The notes under the pieces: generated by a model
The model's database searches: none
Seen by the model: the letters and a program-made list of their open reading frames with translations, nothing else
Told to the model about the DNA's origin: nothing
In this document: positions 22,827 through 35,558 of the stretch, one piece after another
Numbering within the stretch: position 1 is the stretch's first letter
How the letters are laid out: every line of letters starts with the position of its first letter
Translations under genes and position numbers: made by a program
Origin: Phlebopus portentosus
Taxonomy: Eukaryota > Basidiomycota > Agaricomycetes > Boletales > Boletinellaceae
Length of the DNA stretch: 64,000 nt
Assembly (NCBI GenBank): GCA_037892935.1
Contig: JAYXKI010000004.1
Coordinates: 372,001 to 436,000, forward strand
Direction of reading: 5' to 3'

Positions 22827-23531
22827 CAGCTAGTTGCAAAATTGTTGGCAATTATGTGATTTCATCACTTTTCATGTCACAAGAGCCTCAAAACACAAAT
22901 AAAATCATATCTCACCCAAAACTCAACGGTTTCACATCATCTAAGTTGCTAAATTCATGTTTTCAAAAGGACTTTCATTTAGAAACAAAGATTGAGAGAA
23001 TAGGTAAAAATGTGACCCTAAAATAGTAAAAATACCATTTTTTACCTCTTCCTTGCATATGCATTTTTTTCTGTGCTCCATGCTGGTTCAGAACCTCCCC
23101 AAAGCTGTCCAGAATGATAATATGATTATAATATGAATTTACAGACTGAGTTTGAGTTGAATTGTATACCAGAATGTACTGCTTTGAGGCATGCCTGAAT
23201 TACTCAAACTCAGTCTGTAAATTCATATTATAATCATATTATCATTCTGGACAGCTTTGGGGAGGTTCTGAACCAGCATGGAGCACAGAAAAAAATACAC
23301 ATGCAAGAAAGAGGCAAAAAATGATATTTTCACTATTTTGGGATCACATTTTTACCTATTCTCTCAATCTTTGTTTCTAAATGAAAGTTCTTTCGAAAAG
23401 ATGAATTTAGCAACTTAGATGATGTGAAACCATTGAGTTTTGGGTGAGATATGATTTTATTTGTTTTTGAGGCTCTTGTGATATGAAAAGTGATAAAATC
23501 ACATGATTGCCAACAATTTTACAACTAGCTG
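22827..23531. repeat. Foldback MITE M2 (705 bp), CAGCTAG family
   Basis: Same ends as M1 with TA on both sides, but the arms meet almost without a loop near 23200 (the GAGTTTGAGTTGAATTGTAT side and ACTCAAACTCAGTCTGTAAATT side), so nearly the whole element is one palindrome of about 350 bp per arm. It starts nine bases after the M3 end. Confidence 0.85.
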
Positions 23532-24830
23532 TATAAAAAAGGCAGTACAGTCATTTACTGGTCCTTTAAACAGTACCGTTCCTTTGAACACCCCACCTTT
23601 CCGCACTCAATGCTCCAATCTACAGCTCAAAATTTTTATGGTAGATGCACAAAGTACATATAAATAATGCTGCAAAATTTCAGCAAAATTCTATAACCCA
23701 TTAAACCCAGAGAAATTATTTACTGCTAAATTTTGAAGAAATTCAATGAGAAAAGATGAAACAGATGCACATTACTATCCATCTATGCACTCAGTATAGC
23801 TCAAAAGTAGATATTCTCATACTGTACTACCTTGAGTACATGCAGCCCAGTTTTTGTGACAAAATATCAATCCAATGAATTAATATCAGATATACAAAAA
23901 AGTGACTCAAAAAGCATGACAGGCAGGTTGATCAGCATGCTTATGTAATCAGACCAGATCTCCTCTCACTAGGTTGCACTTTTATTTCGCTTAATATCTG
24001 ACACTTTTTTCTCTTACACCTCATCATCTCCTGTCAACCACCTTATATTCTCATCTATCTATAGTCAAATATGCCGAGTCCAAATCTAAACAAAAGAAAA
24101 AAGCAAGGGAGAAGATCGAGAATAATATTAGAAGGGCAATGGAGGCTTACCGAGCTGAGCTGATAAAGCCAAAAGAACAGCGACTAGGGCTACGCAAAAT
24201 TACTGCTATGTATGATGGTGTTACGGTTGGGACATTACAAAATCAGGTTGAAGGAGGAAGGTCTATCACAGAGTTCAATGCTACAAAGCAGAAACTCTCT
24301 CGAGAAGATAAAGAACAACTTATGGCACTTATTCAGCTATCATCCAACTGTGGCCTAGTATTCACGCATGATGACATTCGGAATGCTGCTAATGCAATTT
24401 TACGACAGTGGCATGGGCCACAGTTTAAGGCTGTTGGTATTCAATAGGTCCATCGGTACCTCGAGCGACATTATTTAGAAGTCAAAACCTACTAGAGCAT
24501 GCATCTTGACTGTCAGCAAGCAGATTGTCTTAATCCAGTGGCTGTAAAGAAATAGTTTGATATCATTAAGAAGGAAATAGTGGCGAAAAAAGTTCCACCT
24601 GAACTCATTTTTGGTATGGATGAAAGTAGATTTCAGCTGGCAAATGACGCAAAAGTTCGTTGTGCAGAACGTACAAATAGAAAGCTACAGCCAAGACGAG
24701 GAGGTGCAAATCATGAAAATATAATGGCACTTGTCACTATCTGTGCAGACGGTACAGCTCTTAAGCCGCTCGTGATTTTTAAAGGTCAACATGTTATGAC
24801 GAGATGGACTGAAAATAATGTGGCAGACGT

Positions 24831-26792
24831 TGTAGTATACTGGGTGGTCTCTCTATCTGAAGGCGCTACAGATGTCCGTCCTACTAAGGGAGCTGAATGT
24901 GTGAAGAAACCTCCAGAAACGAAGCCTCAAGCTATCAGACTCTAACCACTAACCACCTGGCAGGTGCCAAAACTGTCAGAGACGTCGGGGAGTGGCCTAG
25001 TGACGCCGAGGTATGAAAGGAATGCTCTAGTAGGTCCGCCGGATCGAAGGGGAGGTCACAGGAGTCCGCCGGAGTAGCGCAATCTCAGTAGGTGGGAGCC
25101 AGGAACTGTATATGACGAATATGAGGCGTAACGTGCGGCGAGTAGGTGAAAAAGACGCCGAGGGGGAATACAATGGAAGGCCTGTGTCGCCGGAGGGCCG
25201 CCGAGGTCGAATAGGGGGCCGCCGGGGACGAGGGAGCTTGTACAAATCCGCCGCGGTAGTGTAAACTGGATAAACAAAAGGAAGGGACCGTATACAATGA
25301 ATATAAGGGGCAACGTGCGGCCAGCAGATGAAAAGGACGCCGAAGGGGAATAGGAAAGGAGGCCTGGGTCGCCGGAGGGCTGCCGAGGTCGAATAGGGGG
25401 CTGCCGGGGACGAGGGAGCTCGTGCAAATCCGCCGCGGTAGCGTAAACTGGATAAATGAAAGGTAGGGGCCGTCTATGATGAATATAAGGGACAACGTGC
25501 GGCGAGTAACTGGAAAAGACGCCGCAGGGGTGTAGGACAGAAGGCCTGTGTTGCCGGAGGGCCGCCGAGGTCGAATAGAGGCCGCCCGACAGGTACAATG
25601 GAGTGCGGCGGACGTTTGGGGGTAGGTTCCCAGTCCTGACTCACACACTAAATGTCAGAGGCGCCGAAGGAGAATAGAACGACGAGTCAAGGGTAGTATA
25701 TAGTCAATGGGGGAGCTCAGTACATGAGGGGGAGCTCAGAGTGAGGGAATCTCGAACCCTGGCCCTTGTATGCTGTGGAAGCTCTCTGCTATGAATGTGC
25801 TCTTGTATCTGGTGAATATACACTCTATATATACTCTACTGCTCTCGCCGATGAGTCCTACTGTCTGACAACATCTCCTGAGTCACTGGGCTCGCCAAGA
25901 GCCGCCGCCGGAGCATCTAGGAGGCGTACGGCAGCGCCAACGTGAGGGGACTGTCCAATAGTATGATATATTGTGTATCTGCAATAAAACGGGCGCCGGC
26001 GGAGTCTGGCTTGGCGGCGGCGGTCGGTGGCTTGGCACGCCGCTGTACCACATGCCTGACTGCCATATATGGTCTAGAGTCACCCGCCGCTTGGGGGGAA
26101 GTCGGGAAACATCGGGGCCGATGTTCGGAGGCTCATATCGCATATATGAGATAGAGGGTGTATCAGTCAGGGTCTCTGGGCCGCCCAAGGCCGCCGCCGC
26201 ACTCAATATAGAGTGTAGGCAATCCATGGTAACTAAGGAGGGCGCCGGAGCGGCGGATCTGCAACTCGCCGCTCGATCGGCGGCGGATTCGTAAAGGTGC
26301 GGCCTTTGGTGGCATATGAGCAGGGATGATACTAGATAAATCCATAGGCCTTGGGGGACTGCCTGGTAAGTTGTAGGAGGCCTCGGCGAGGGCACCTGAG
26401 GACGCCTGAGTGGCCGCCGGACCAATCTGAGGCTCGGGGGGCCGCCGCAGGGGTGTCCAAATCTGCCTCGAGGCTGTACGTATGAGGAATCGTAATAACA
26501 AAGGCCTATAATGATTGGGGGACATCTCCTATGGTGTCTGGTGCTGGGTAGGAGCCTTTGGCGGATGTGTATGGGTGCCAGGGAGCCAGCGGCGGACTCG
26601 TCTGGGCTCTCGGAGGGCGCCGCAGGGGGAAGCGTAGGCTAGAATCCATAGATATGTGCTCGTATGGCCTCTAGAGTGTGGTATGAGTATGCCTTGGTCC
26701 TCTGAGGTGTAGGCGGCAAAGGGATATGATATCTGAAGTAGGGGAGAGCCATAGTATGAGTGTCCTGGCACAGGACTGGCCAGGGCACTACA
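24831..26792. mobile_element. GC-rich TG...CA element, copy B
   Basis: Inserted into the pogo-2 transposase. Starts TGTAGTATACTGGGTGG, ends GGGCACTACA, with ACGT (or ACGTT) duplicated at 24827-24831 and 26793-26797. It is 1962 bp against 2146 in copy A. The 184 bp difference corresponds to one tandem unit (three here, four in A). It is in the opposite orientation to copy A. Sequence stays CpG-rich and close to A over most of its length, although it lies in an AT-rich, mutated host, so the insertion is recent. Confidence 0.8.
25090..25640. repeat. Three tandem 182 bp units inside element B
   Basis: The complement of the ATTCG landmark lies at 25208, 25390 and 25572, spacing 182 bp each. The units match those of copy A. 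Proline/arginine-rich frames on the minus strand across this array are a by-product of the repeat. Confidence 0.9.
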
Positions 26793-28729
26793 ACGTTAGG
26801 CAAGTTTACACATACCTATAAAGATTATGATCTAATCAAAGAATTTTAGATTTACAAAATCACCAAATGGCTGGACAGATAGTCAGCTTGCATTGCGGTG
26901 GTTTTCGGATGACTTCGATGCATAGACGAAACAAAAGGCACGAGAACACACCCGATATCTTATTGTGGATAACCATAGCTCGCATTACTCTCTTGAACTT
27001 CTTAATAAAGCTGTTAAGTGCAACGTAGAGATTCTTGGTTACCCACCACACTGCACGCATGCATTGCAAGGTCTCGATGTTGTCTGCTTTGCAAAAATGA
27101 AGAACAACTATCAAAAATTTGTCAGCGAGTTGGAGACAACATTCTTCCGACCTGCTGTGAAGCAGGATTTTCTGGGCCTTTTTGGAAAAGTATACCTAGT
27201 CTCCTTCGACACGAATACAATCAAATCGGCATTTCAAGTCACTGGAATTTATCCATTTAATCGCGATGCAATCTCAGTAGAACAAATGAAGCCAAGCAAG
27301 GTAACCTCGACCTTGGCTTCATTTCCACTATCATTACCTTCTCCTGTTCGTTGTATTATGGCTATCTTTCATCATCAGCCTCCCACGAGTTTTGATATTG
27401 ACATGGCAATACATCTACCAGCATCAGGAACTACGTCACCCAATTCTCATGGCAGTGGTATTATTACTCACTCATTACAATGGCCTATCCTCGACCCGAC
27501 TATTGATCCGTCACTTTTCACTCCATCAAAACGGGCACGCACAATGTACTCATCCCTGTCCATGTCCAATTCAGCTAGTTTTCTGATCGCAAAAGCAAAA
27601 CTTACCTCGGCCCAGTCTCTCCCTCCTATTATACTGGAGAAGGCACCTGCAGATAATGAAGAACTGGATTGGGAGGCTATGCGACTGAGTTTGGAGCGAC
27701 TACACCTTTCTGATAAAAAGGTTGATGATGTCACCGAGTTATCCAAGAACATTGGAAGAGCCCAGCATCACAATAGGATCTATCGGAGCATTGCAGAGGA
27801 GGCACAAGCACAGCTAGTGCTTGCTTCTATGCATAATGCAAAACTTCAGGTCACACTCAACGAGAAGGAAAAAGGAAAAACAGATAACTTACGTCTTCTG
27901 GATGATGGCATGCCAAGAATTTGGACATCCGATTCGAGCAGAGAACAGGTCAGAGAGCGGACAGAGGCAAGGGAGAAGGAAGAGAAGGATGCACAGGCAC
28001 GAAAGGAAAGGGCAAAGAAGAAAAGGAATATTAATGACACAATCGAGAAGGAGTGGAAACAGAACAAAGCTCACCACAACATTGAGATAGCCAAATGGGA
28101 AGCACAGTGTGCTCGATGGGACGTGGAAGGGCTGCCGTGGAAGTACTGGGACCCAAAACCAATGAGACTAACAAAGAGGCAAATCCGAGAGCAACTGATT
28201 GCTATGCATATAGATATTGACGATGTGGAGGAAGTTGTGGTAGCGCAGTTTGATGAAGATGATGACAATTAGCTTCATGGGTGAAGAGCAATGAATACAC
28301 GGAGTAGCATAGTCAGAGGGACAAGAGAGGAGCAGGGAGACACGGACGGTCATAGGGAGAGGGTGAGAGGAGACATAGGGGTAGAAGGACGTGACAATGA
28401 GCAGCATGACGCATCAGTGTTCAAAGGAGTAGTTTTTGTGACATATACCTTACTTTTTTCACACGCCCGTATTAATTTTTCCTGCACATTTCAGAGCTCA
28501 AAAAAAATTCAGCATACAGCCTCTATAGTAGACTACTCGGATATGTAATTATATTTTTAGAAAAAGTGTTGTGGTGTTGTGTGTGAGTGGCTCTGTATTG
28601 GGTGTTCAAAGGACTGGTAAATGACTGTAAATAGTATGTTCCAGCCTCAATCTCAAGAGAAAAAAAGGAAATGGTCCAGTCTGTAATCTGAACCAGCAGA
28701 GCGGCCCACATTCCTTCAACATAATCATC

Positions 28730-29566
28730 TTAAAAGCAATGGGCTAAAATGTTCATGATCCCTCGGACGGCGTCTATCTCGTTCTGTCGTCGCTCTTCCG
28801 GAAAGATACAAGAGAGAATATGTTCCCATGCCGGTGTCAAGAAGTGAGGATCATACATGCGGCAATATTCCCAATACGAGGGATAAAAGCCACCTGTTTC
28901 CCAGTCGATGATACCAGTAATAGTCGTTCCGTCGACCATAATGTTCTTGGGGAGAAGGTCTCCATGTGTAAAAGTGATAGAAGCGTCTCGGGGGAGTTGC
29001 GACAGGAGGTTTTCGGTGAAGGTTTTGGAGCAGTCCAGGAGCAAAAATAACTGGCGATATGCGTCGATGAACTTGTCAACACTCTCGAACGACTCCTCTA
29101 GAGACCACTCCGGCGGAAAAAACATGTTATTGTACGGTCCGCCATGGACATTTCCAAGACGCGAGGAATGCACTTCAGACATTCGATGGATGATGTCGGA
29201 AAGCTGATTGGCGACTTGGGCGAGCTCGTCCTTCGTCATGTCGTTGATGACTTTGTCTAGAGGTTGTCCCGGACACTCCTGCATGCATATGCACCACGCT
29301 CCGCTAGCCATCGCGGTCGCATCCGCAATCTTGGGGCGCGGGGGAACACAGAGGACTTTCGGGACTGGAAGATGGACCTTATCCCGCGCATACCGCATGG
29401 CAGCGACTTCGTCATCTGTGACACCTGGTGAGCACTTGAGAACGACCCCCTCTTGCAAACGAACGACCCTAGACCCCCAATTAAGGTATAGCAACTCTCC
29501 GGCCGAAGCCAGAACGTCAGGCAGACATGTCGGTACCTTCAAGTCAGGTGGTTTATCGAGCGCCAT
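28730..29566 (-). CDS. APH/choline-kinase-fold phosphotransferase-like protein
   Basis: Single exon, 278 residues, first gene after the transposon block. The C-half holds the catalytic motif HGDLLPKNIMVDG (His-Gly-Asp, Asn for metal) and IIDWETGGFYPSYWEY, the DFG-equivalent metal site, both diagnostic of the APH family (Pfam APH). The N-half has VVLKCSPGVTDDEVAAMRYA and a PVPKVL stretch, as in the fungal versions that act on unknown small substrates. No signal peptide or membrane segment. The domain fills the protein, as is usual for these. The substrate cannot be inferred; this is a common fungal lineage-expanded family and not evidence for antibiotic resistance. The start at 29566 (MALDKPPDLKV) gives the full N-lobe. 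Confidence 0.85.
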   Translation of the reverse strand: MALDKPPDLKVPTCLPDVLASAGELLYLNWGSRVVRLQEGVVLKCSPGVTDDEVAAMRYARDKVHLPVPKVLCVPPRPKIADATAMASGAWCICMQECPGQPLDKVINDMTKDELAQVANQLSDIIHRMSEVHSSRLGNVHGGPYNNMFFPPEWSLEESFESVDKFIDAYRQLFLLLDCSKTFTENLLSQLPRDASITFTHGDLLPKNIMVDGTTITGIIDWETGGFYPSYWEYCRMYDPHFLTPAWEHILSCIFPEERRQNEIDAVRGIMNILAHCF

Positions 29567-30213
29567 GAGGGGTAGTATTTAAGCGGAGACGTGATATGGC
29601 ACATATGCAACAATGGTGAGTACTCTACATCAAGTGTACTCACTACTGGACTCAGGTATGTAGTTAGACTGTTAATAATACATCAAGTGTGCTTACCACT
29701 GGACTCAGTGGTCCCTTGCTGGATTTGTGCTCAACACCTGGGCCTGTCCTGCATGCAGTCCAGAGAGGCTTTCCTTGCCCTGTTGCTGCAGTTTCCCTTT
29801 GTGTACTGACAGCAACAAGGTGAAGGTCTTCCTGTAATAGTTTCATAGTTTCCCTTCATTTACTGACAGTAACAAGATATGTTGATCCTGTCTGTCTTTG
29901 GTGTGAACCAGAGAACTCAAGCTAGTGTTCAGTGTCACCCAAGCACTGTTTCAAACATTAATATTCTACCAGCTCCTCACAAATTCACAATATAATACCC
30001 ACCATGTCCTCAACATCTACAAAAGATCTTTATGTACAGCAGAAATTGAAGAGAGAAAATGCATGTTGTTTAAAAGAATGATATCACTGAAAGGACAAGT
30101 ATATAGGTTCTCGTGCAGTCCCGAAAGTGCACATCATAATACCATCACCTGAATACAGATCCAAGTTATTTTGAACGTCTCTTTCAATAATAAACGCCTT
30201 CAGTTATGCCACC
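29567..30213. other. Intergenic region, APH-like gene to DDX41
   Basis: No gene recognised. Two imperfect copies of ACATCAAGTGT...ACTGGACTCAG lie at about 29629-29655 and 29683-29710, and TTCCCTT...TACTGACAGTAACAA is repeated near 29800 and 29860. Confidence 0.5.
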
Positions 30214-32642
<2,429 letters not shown>

Positions 32643-32796
32643 GGTCGTATGTAAGAAAGACGCAACGGACCGAAGACGCGAGACCCGGACCGCGAGGGCT
32701 GTGTGTCTCATTGTGAACATATGCAACTCGATAAAATTTCTGATATAAAAAGGGAGCGAGCGAGCGAGTGAGTACACAGTAGTTTATTCATACATT
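32643..32796. promoter_or_regulatory. Shared divergent promoter, DDX41 and GAL7
   Basis: Only 154 bp separate the two start codons. TATAAAA lies at 32744-32750, 47 bases before the GAL7 ATG on its strand. A CGAG triplet run GAGCGAGCGAGCGAGTG follows it. No clear TATA box faces DDX41. Confidence 0.6.
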
Positions 32797-34185
32797 ATGG
32801 ACGAATTCGACCCGACTCAGCATCCTCATCGCAGGTGTAAGTGCGAGATTTTCTTGACTTGCCTTTTGATGTTCCAGAGAATAACGCGTCGACGTCGTAG
32901 ACAATCCACTCACGGACGAGTACATCCTCGTCTCCCCTCACCGTGCCAGACGGCCTTGGCTTGGGCAAGTCGAACCTTCCCAGCCGCCGTCTCTTCCTCA
33001 GTATGACCCGGCCTGCTACCTTTGTCCCGGAAACAAGCGCGCTGGCGGGATAGTGAACGATGCGTACACATCGACTTTCATTTTCCCCAACGATTTTGCC
33101 GCTCTTACTCCGGCACCAGTTCCCGCCGCGCCCGAGCCACCTCATTCCCTTCTCGTGAGTCGCGCCGTTCACGGTCGATGCGACGTCATCGTGTTTCATC
33201 CCCGCCATGACTTGACTCTCGCTCGCCTCGATCCAAGCAGCATATCTGCAGTGATCAATGAATGGATACGCGTCTACAAGGAAAGAAGCAGTGAAGATGG
33301 AATCCGTTACGTTCAGATATTTGAGGTGCCGCTGCTGATTTGATTTTTCGATCCCAAATATCAACATATCCTGAAGACCGTCACCATCTATCTTTCTCTT
33401 TCTAGAATAAGGGTGCTATGATGGGCTGCTCCAATCCACATCCACATTGCCAGGTCTGGAGTATGTCCGACATCCCGACGATCCCAGGGAAGGAGCTCGC
33501 TTCATTCAAATGGTACGCATCCTCCGAGTCCGACGTTCCAGCAAGCGACGCACCAAAGGCCGCGAATAACCGCCCCTGCCTCCTCTGCGAATACGCTCAC
33601 TTTGAAGTGAATGGTTCATCCGGCGAACGCATCGTCACCAAGAACGATGACTGGGTTGCTCTCGTGCCTTGGTGGGCAACATGGCCATTTGAGTTGCTCG
33701 GTCAGTCCATCCATCCTAAATTATCTGAGAGTCACCTTCACTCAATCATACTATGCAGTTCTACCGTATCGTCGGCATATTCGTTCCATTTCGGATTTGA
33801 CCCCTGAAGAGAAGTCGGATTTCGCGAGGATTCTCTCGGAGGTCACCATCCGTTATGATAATCTTTTCTTTTCTTCCTTCCCGTATTCGATGGGAATTCA
33901 CCAGGGTCCCATTTCCCTTGAAGCTGCGCAAGTGAAGAAAGATTGCGAGGATGATTGCGAAGTTCCCCACCTACATTTACACTTCGCACCCCCACTTCTC
34001 CGTAGCGCGACGGTCCGGAAATTCTTGGTTGGGTATGTACATGTCGCTTCATGCTCTGTTTTCGTCCTTTCTCACTTGCACCCAGGTTCGAGCTTATGGC
34101 TGAGGCCCAGAGGGACCTAACACCCGAGCAGGGCGCTAGTCGTCTACGGGAATGTGGAACAAAGCATTATGCAGATTCACTCTAA
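32797..34185 (+). CDS. GAL7: Galactose-1-phosphate uridylyltransferase
   Basis: Leloir pathway enzyme, converts galactose-1-phosphate and UDP-glucose to glucose-1-phosphate and UDP-galactose in the cytosol. Five exons joined by four introns; the first (32837-32900, GTAAGT...CGTAG) restores HPHRRYNPLTDEY. Diagnostic are ILVSPHRARRPW, PACYLCPGN (Zn ligands), NDFAAL, GCSNPHPHCQVW with the active-site HPH, WWATWPF, SMGIHQGP and the C-terminal AEAQRDLTPEQ. The stop is at 34183-34185. An acidic EAAQVKKDCEDDCEVP insert is present in place of a shorter loop. Divergent with DDX41 and convergent with ALG5 (79 bp). Not clustered with GAL1 or GAL10 here. Confidence 0.95.
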
Positions 34186-34264
34186 TGATAATAGACGTAC
34201 TCGATGCGTATAAACGATCTTCTAGAATGTATGAAAAGATAACAGACATAGATGAACAGACAAA

Positions 34265-35352
34265 TTATTGCGTCTTTGTTTTACGTGGTACGGCCCATCG
34301 TCCGGTCAAGTGGTTTGCTCGAAGAACTAACAAGTCACGGAACATGAGCAAAGAATCCCTCATGAGCCTAAGCTTGCTTTCTGGCACTTCGGACCAATTG
34401 ATTGGCACCTCCGCTACAGGAATACTCTTCATCTTGGCCAAAAGAAGGATTTCAACATCAAAAATCCAGCCGGTGAGATGCTGATAAGGAAAAATGGCAC
34501 ACGCCGCTTCCCTAGAAAAGAGCTTGAATCCACATTGCGTGTCGCGCACATGTCCAACACCAATCAGGCGCAAAGTAAGATGTAAGGCGTGCATTGCTAG
34601 GTTACGCAGGAAAGAACGCTGTGATCGTCCTCGTAAGCAACGAAGAAAGGTACAAGTTTGTATGTCTACTTACCTTGACGACCGCCTCTGTATCGACAAG
34701 ATGAGCTCTACTTCCGACGACCACAGCAGGCGAGTCTTCAGGAGCCATCTTATTCATTTCTGCCCATAGCATCTCTAGATCCTCGAATCGGCTTGCACCA
34801 TCCGCATCGGCCATCAGCAGTCGTCGACCGCGGCTGTGTAACATCCCATGTCTAACTGCAGCGCCCTTGCCAAGGTTCCTATGAAGTGATACGACCCGTA
34901 TGTCGGTTGACGAATATTTCCGAGCAAGATTCACGGCTAAGTCTGCTGTACCGTCCGAAGAACCATCATCTACGATGAGAATTTCGTACGTGCGCCTGGA
35001 GCATTCAGGTTTGGCTAGATGTTCGATCGTGGTGACTAGCATAGATGGCAGTCTGGGCACTTCATTAAAAGCAGGAATGACGATACTGAGGTCTATGCTA
35101 GCAGTGGATTTTGTGATGTCCGGAAGGTCTTTGAATTTAGCGCCCGATTTAGCAGAACGGTACTTTAATTCCGTTGGGACGACTTTGATCGGCGGGGGGG
35201 AGAGCAATATCGTCGCAATATAAGCCTATTGAGCCTGACGTTGAGAAGTGCGAGTAGAAATAGTAGGAAGTACTAATACTCACGAAGCAGAAAAGTAGGA
35301 GGACGAGGATGAGAGCTCCACCAAAGATTGTGGGCAGCGCCACGTCTGCCAT
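34265..35352 (-). CDS. ALG5: Dolichyl-phosphate beta-glucosyltransferase
   Basis: Transfers glucose from UDP-glucose to dolichyl phosphate at the cytosolic face of the ER, giving Dol-P-Glc for N-glycan assembly. Start at 35352 (MADVALPTIFGGALIL): a single N-terminal hydrophobic span, LILVLLLFCFV, then a first intron, after which the GT2 domain begins: LSIVIPAFNEVPRLPSM, VDDGSSDGTADLAV, LHRNLGKGAAVRHGML, and LMADADGASRFEDLEML with the acidic metal site. The second intron falls after DTEAVVK. The C-part has HVRDTQCGFKLFSREAA and FDVEILLLAKM, typical of ALG5. Length about 330 residues, the usual size. A single-span ER topology is expected. Confidence 0.93.
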
Positions 35353-35558
35353 CAGAAAGGCAGTTGTGAACGAGTCGGATAAGAGAGCGAGGTCGACGAG
35401 TATGATGTTGAAAGGAAACTGTTGACGTGTCAGCAGCGAGTAAACATGGTTGCGGGTTCATGAGACGCGCCGTCGCCGTCGCAGCACTGCACGTTACCGT
35501 GTCTCCCACGCATTTATCATTATTTATTCTATATATATAAGTAAAAACAAACAATCTG

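Larger units (their letters stand above)
24073..28272 (+). pseudogene. pogo-2 transposase (DDE_1), split by element B, four stops
   Basis: The frame opens in KQKKKAREKIENNIRRAM, then HTH segments (LRKITAMYDGVTVGTLQNQV; SREDKEQLMALIQLSSNCGL), catalytic ELIFGMDESRFQ (first Asp, 24595), a break by element B inside NNVADV, then NGWTDSQLALRWF, YLIVDNHSSHYS (second Asp, 26960) and GYPPHCTHALQGLDVV (third Asp, 27055). A long helical, charged C-part (SREQVRERTEAREKEE) and acidic end EDDDN follow. In-frame TAGs lie near 24445, 24492, 24556 and 26925; two replace likely Trp and one a likely Gln, as by G-to-A or C-to-T change. ATG 24071 is out of frame with the rest, so the true start may be shifted by an indel. 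Confidence 0.8.
23548..28627 (+). mobile_element. pogo-like DNA transposon pogo-2, interrupted by element B
   Basis: Terminal inverted repeats of about 29 bp: CAGTCATTTACTGGTCCTTT at 23548 and the complement (AAAGGACTGGTAAATGACTG) at 28627, TA on both sides. Without element B the transposon is about 3.1 kb. It holds one transposase reading frame over 24073-28272. CpG content is higher than in Gypsy-2 and only a few stops occur, so it is younger. Its right end is also the border between transposon block and gene-rich DNA. The arms show a second GTTCAAAGGA motif near 28420. Confidence 0.9.

Noticed and set aside
25056..25648. Two overlapping Pro/Arg-rich frames in element B
   Set aside because: Same reason as for element A; they read the repeat array.
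25883..26525. 180- and 120-codon minus-strand frames in element B
   Set aside because: GC-rich noncoding element; the same text in copy A is broken by stops.
28730..29566. APH-like protein as an antibiotic resistance gene
   Set aside because: Fungal genomes carry many such APH-fold proteins; overall motifs fit that group and not bacterial enzymes.
32643..32777. Upstream in-frame ATG extension of DDX41
   Set aside because: It would add 45 residues with no likeness to DDX41 and use most of the divergent promoter.
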